A stretch of 64,000 nt of DNA from Phalacrocorax aristotelis (Eukaryota; Chordata; Aves; Suliformes; Phalacrocoracidae): positions 60,977,918 to 61,041,917 of the forward strand of contig NC_134277.1 in assembly GCF_949628215.1 (NCBI RefSeq). The letters are read 5' to 3'. Both the position numbers and the translations under genes were made by a program. Of this stretch, positions 60,501-64,000 are shown piece by piece. A model generated the notes under the pieces. That model saw nothing but the letters and a program-made list of their open reading frames with translations. It had not been told where the DNA came from and did no database searches. The first letter of the stretch is position 1; each line of letters starts with the position of its first letter.

Positions 60501-61484
60501 TGTTTCTTTCTATTAGATTTTCTAATAGGTTGTGTTTACTTCTTAGCTTTTTGAACTCTTTCAAACTTTTCACTGATCACTGTGGTTTTTTGTGTAATTT
60601 CCTCTCTTTCCCTCTCTGCCCTAATTCCTACTTTCACTGTCCCCTTTTCAGTTCTCTTACCTGCATACTCTTCTCAGCCACCTGTTCCGCTATGTAGATA
60701 CAAGGTCTGTGAACATCAGTTAAGTAGAAAAATGGGCTGAATGAACCTTACTGTCTGGAAGATGAAGGAAGCAGACCACATATGAAGTGACCCATTCATG
60801 AACAGAAGCACTTTTGCTTCCTTGCATTTTGTCAGCTACATGATCTTGTTGCTCTGAACTCATGTAATCGGTTAATTATCACTATTTATTCTCTGTGTGC
60901 AACGCTCCTTGTTGGAATAACTGTTTCAACTGAAATCAAAACTCCATTCAAAAACTAAAGTCCTAAGATACATATTTTTCCAGATATGCACATTCACCAA
61001 TAAACACAGGAGTTAAACAATAAAAATGAGAGAAAAAAGTGCCTAATTTTTTTCCTATCATTTTACTAGCATTGGAATGCTACAACTTCTGCTTAACATA
61101 AAAATTGTTTACAGATCAATTTGAGTCAGTGACTAAAACCCCACAACTCCCAGAGACACTTATTCCAAAATTGTTCTGGTTTTCTTAATTTCTTTGGTTT
61201 TCATAGTCAGTTTTGAAAACTGATCAATTTTACATTGAATCTCTTGTCTCTGTTATACTGATTTGTGAACCACATATAATAGCTTTCCCCTTGCTCTTCT
61301 CTTTATAATACCTGTTCTTTCTTCTACAGGTTGCATGATTTTTTCCCCTTAATCTAAGCAGAGCCTTGCTTCAAGCTCTAAACCTCTTGGCCCTCACCTT
61401 CATTATCTTTTATATTCTTCCTGTCAGCCTCTTTTTTCAGAGAGTCATCTTGGCTTTCGTTAAAATGCATATCATAAAATTAAA

Positions 61485-61790
61485 ATGAAAGTCACCTAGT
61501 CCAATTCCCTCAGACTACTGTGGCATTGTTCCCTACTTAGTATTTTTCAATACTTTCTCTATTTTTAAATATCAAAAGATACGAAGATGTTATTTGTATT
61601 AGAAAATTATACAGTAGCTTGATAGTTCCCTAATTTATCTTCTTCACACTCAAGCATTCTTATTAATGCTATTTGCATATAGTCCTTCTAAATTTGTAAG
61701 AACCGCAAGAATCCCCTTCTTTTCCAATGAGTTTAAAAATATTCTTCCTTGACCTTTACCTTATAGCCATGATTTCATATCTGCCTCTTA
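61485..61790 (-). mobile_element. Possible ancient CR1/L3-like tail
   Basis: AAGTCACCTAGTCCAATTCC, then GGCATTGTTCCCTA and TTTTTAAATATCAAAAGAT follow the order of blocks in old amniote CR1/L3 tails (CTAGTCCA, ATTGTTCCCTA, TTTAAATATCTC), and TTCTTCCTTGACCTTTACC fits a later block. Divergence is high. Confidence 0.4.
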
Positions 61791-62890
61791 CTACTAATTT
61801 TTAAAAAAATCTCTGTGGTCTGTTCCTGTTACCAGTATTTTTTCTTCGTCTTTGTTAATTGTGATGGATTTGAACATTTCTCTTCCACTGCAAGTTTCAT
61901 TATCATCTCTATTACTTTTATCTGTATGGTACTGAAGAAAGAGCACTTTTTACTTAGCAGTCCTGCCAGTATCCATGGAGGAGACTGGATTGCAGTTCAT
62001 AGTAAGTGATCATCACATTAAATTGACAATTCCCACAATGGGAACAAAAAAAGTAGTAAATGCGCTGCATTTTGAGATCCTCGACAATCTGCAAGAGAAT
62101 GTGGAAGTGCAGAGTAAGATAACGATCCATTTCTGTGGGGAGCCAAGGCCCCAGGACAGAGAAGAAGCTTCAGAGGGTCCCCACCCCATGTGCGGTTTCC
62201 TCTCTATTCTTTGTCTCCAGAATTTATGAATCTGGCAGGACTCGCCTTGAAAGATACCTTGCCAACAGCTGCCTTGGGATGTGCCTGCAGAACAGCCTGT
62301 CACAATTTAAGAGGTGGTTCTCTCTGGGGATTTGTGCACACTTCTATTGGATAAAGTCATGTCCTGCCCCCTTGCACAAGTGGAGATATCTGCATCCAAT
62401 CTGGGGGATATGACAGTTGAAAAAAGGGAGAGATTTTTCTTTTGTAAACTTCAGAGAACTGCAGGACAGGTGGGATACATAAGCCACAAGCCCCCTTCCA
62501 TTGCCAAGTTCTGCTGAACTGGCTGAAGACACTGAATTTTGTGGTAGTTGTTGCCTCAAAGAACAGGCTTTGACACCTGTGTCTCTGTCAGGAGAGCACA
62601 AGTGACAGGGAGTCTTAAATCGGACAGAGTGCTTTGATGTTACTGCAAACACTGGGAATGCTCTCTCCTTCTCCCAGAGGCACATTAGAAAGGTAGAAGT
62701 TGAGACAGTGTTAGGGGGCTCTTAGAGGGAAAGAGCTGGCTGTGATAAAATGCCTGTAGGTAGATGGATCCGATAGCACTGGAGAGCCTGGCGAACCTTT
62801 TTGGAATTCAAGGGAAAATACCAAACACGGGGGCAGATCAGGAGAAGAGCAGATAAGGTTATCTGCTGGGAGATGTGGGAGTGCTGCATG

Positions 62891-62914
62891 CTTCAGCATG
62901 AGGGCATGCTGAAG
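62891..62914. repeat. Perfect 10-bp inverted repeat (hairpin)
   Basis: CTTCAGCATG, loop AGGG, then CATGCTGAAG. The stem does not extend further. No gene context is known. Confidence 0.8.
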
Positions 62915-64000
62915 GGATGGGGGAGTAAATTTAGATCAGGTCAGCTTGCAGTTCTGGACTTTTCTTCACTAACCCTCCGTACTCAGGTCAATTAAAAAAA
63001 GAGTACCTGATGGACTCTACCTGAGCTGAACCAGGGAAGAGAGGAAAAAGAAACCTCAGAGGATCTGGGAAGGTATTTGGATATTTAAAAATCTTTCATC
63101 ATTAGTGTTGTCCCTGTCATTGTTAATGACTTAAAGTGTCTTAAAGAGCTGTAAGTCTGCCTGTTTCATCCATTTTCATGCTGTTTACAGATGGGAATTT
63201 TCAACTGCTCTCTGCTTTAATATCTCCATGTTGCCATATTTCTCTCTGTGATTTCATCATAGGTATGAACACATTCAACTTTAAAAAACTGAAGATTTTC
63301 ATTAAACTCTTGATTTCTTTATTAGGTAAATGGTTAGGTGGGTGACCTTATCGTTGGAGGATATCAACGCCTGTTGACTATGCCTGATGATTTCATTGTT
63401 CTTTAAAAGTCTTTCAGTGGCACCCAAGCATGATCTTCTCCATCATTCTTCCAGGTCCTGAGGTTAAAGATAGTTTGCTGTCTAAGGTACAACTGCATTG
63501 ATACCGCTTAATTTTATCCAAGGAATTTTTAAAAAATAATCCTAAAGATAGTTCTAATCTCAAGGTAGGATGTGGAGACTTTATGCCAGGTAGTATCACA
63601 GATTGTAAGTGGAGAACCATTGCCCATCCAGAGCAAAGATGAATTATGTCTCTTTGGATGGAAGATGAGCAAATCTCCACCTTGTTCCCAACTTTAAGGT
63701 ATTTTAAATTCCAGAACTGAGAATATTTGTTTGCACATCTAAAGGCACATGCCATCTCTGGGAATTCATAATGAAAAGAAGATGGTGGTAACTTTTTTCC
63801 CTTTCTCAATCATTTCTAGATTAAATGCTTTCAATCAGAAATGGTCTCTTGCTGCTGATGCCTCTGCTGTGTACTGTGGCAAATCATGCACTGAGTGAGC
63901 CACTGCCTTTTCTTTTTCCATCATCATCTTCATTGGGCTGAAGGTTTCTCTTGGGCCTGAGATCCAAGACTTAGAAGTGATTTAACTTGTTAGAGCTCTT

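Larger units (their letters stand above)
57574..64000. other. Non-coding sequence to the window end
   Basis: No exon or RNA gene was recognised. It includes T-rich stretches (59970-60650), a possible ancient CR1 tail (61485-61790) and a perfect 10-bp hairpin at 62891-62914. Frames reach at most 131 codons (63414-63809, minus) with no known similarity. Confidence 0.55.

Overview
The window is nuclear DNA from a bird, most likely a neoavian. The evidence is abundant CR1 (chicken repeat 1) LINE fragments with the avian tail of repeated ATTCTATG units, one avian-type solo LTR, a compact vertebrate gene with GT-AG introns, and a GC-rich CpG island at its promoter. No bacterial-style operons, tRNA genes, rRNA genes or CRISPR arrays were seen.

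One protein-coding gene is complete: PDIA4 (ERp72), an endoplasmic-reticulum protein disulfide isomerase. It lies on the minus strand, with its start codon at 25121-25123 and stop codon at 12461-12463. All ten coding exons could be placed with compatible phases. Together they encode 648 residues: a signal peptide, an acidic stretch, three catalytic thioredoxin domains each with CGHC, two non-catalytic thioredoxin-like domains, and a C-terminal KEEL retrieval signal. The first exon sits in a CpG island (about 24750-25960) that holds several CCAAT boxes.

Layout: 1-2263 unique sequence; about 2264-3346 solo LTR (minus); 5246-5510 CR1 tail (minus); 5805-6903 CR1 (plus); 6904-12460 mostly unique sequence that must include the PDIA4 3' UTR; 12461-25123 PDIA4; 25124-25990 promoter and CpG island; 26000-64000 about 38 kb with no recognisable host gene, broken by CR1 copies at 28487-29831 (+), 31619-32516 (+), 32689-33175 (-), 47155-49500 (+, containing a second nested CR1), 53124-54020 (-, endonuclease part) and 56438-57573 (-). 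Two very old CR1/L3-like tails may lie at 14790-14910 (inside PDIA4 intron 6) and 61485-61790.

No undescribed biological system is convincingly present. The most useful second-look items are the duplicated exon architecture of PDIA4, the CR1-in-CR1 insertion, the 3'-truncated CR1 endonuclease copy, the tail-to-tail inverted CR1 pair, and the absence of a perfect ER-stress element in the promoter. All coordinates of repeat ends are by eye and may be off by tens of bases; PDIA4 exon boundaries are fixed by phase and splice sites.
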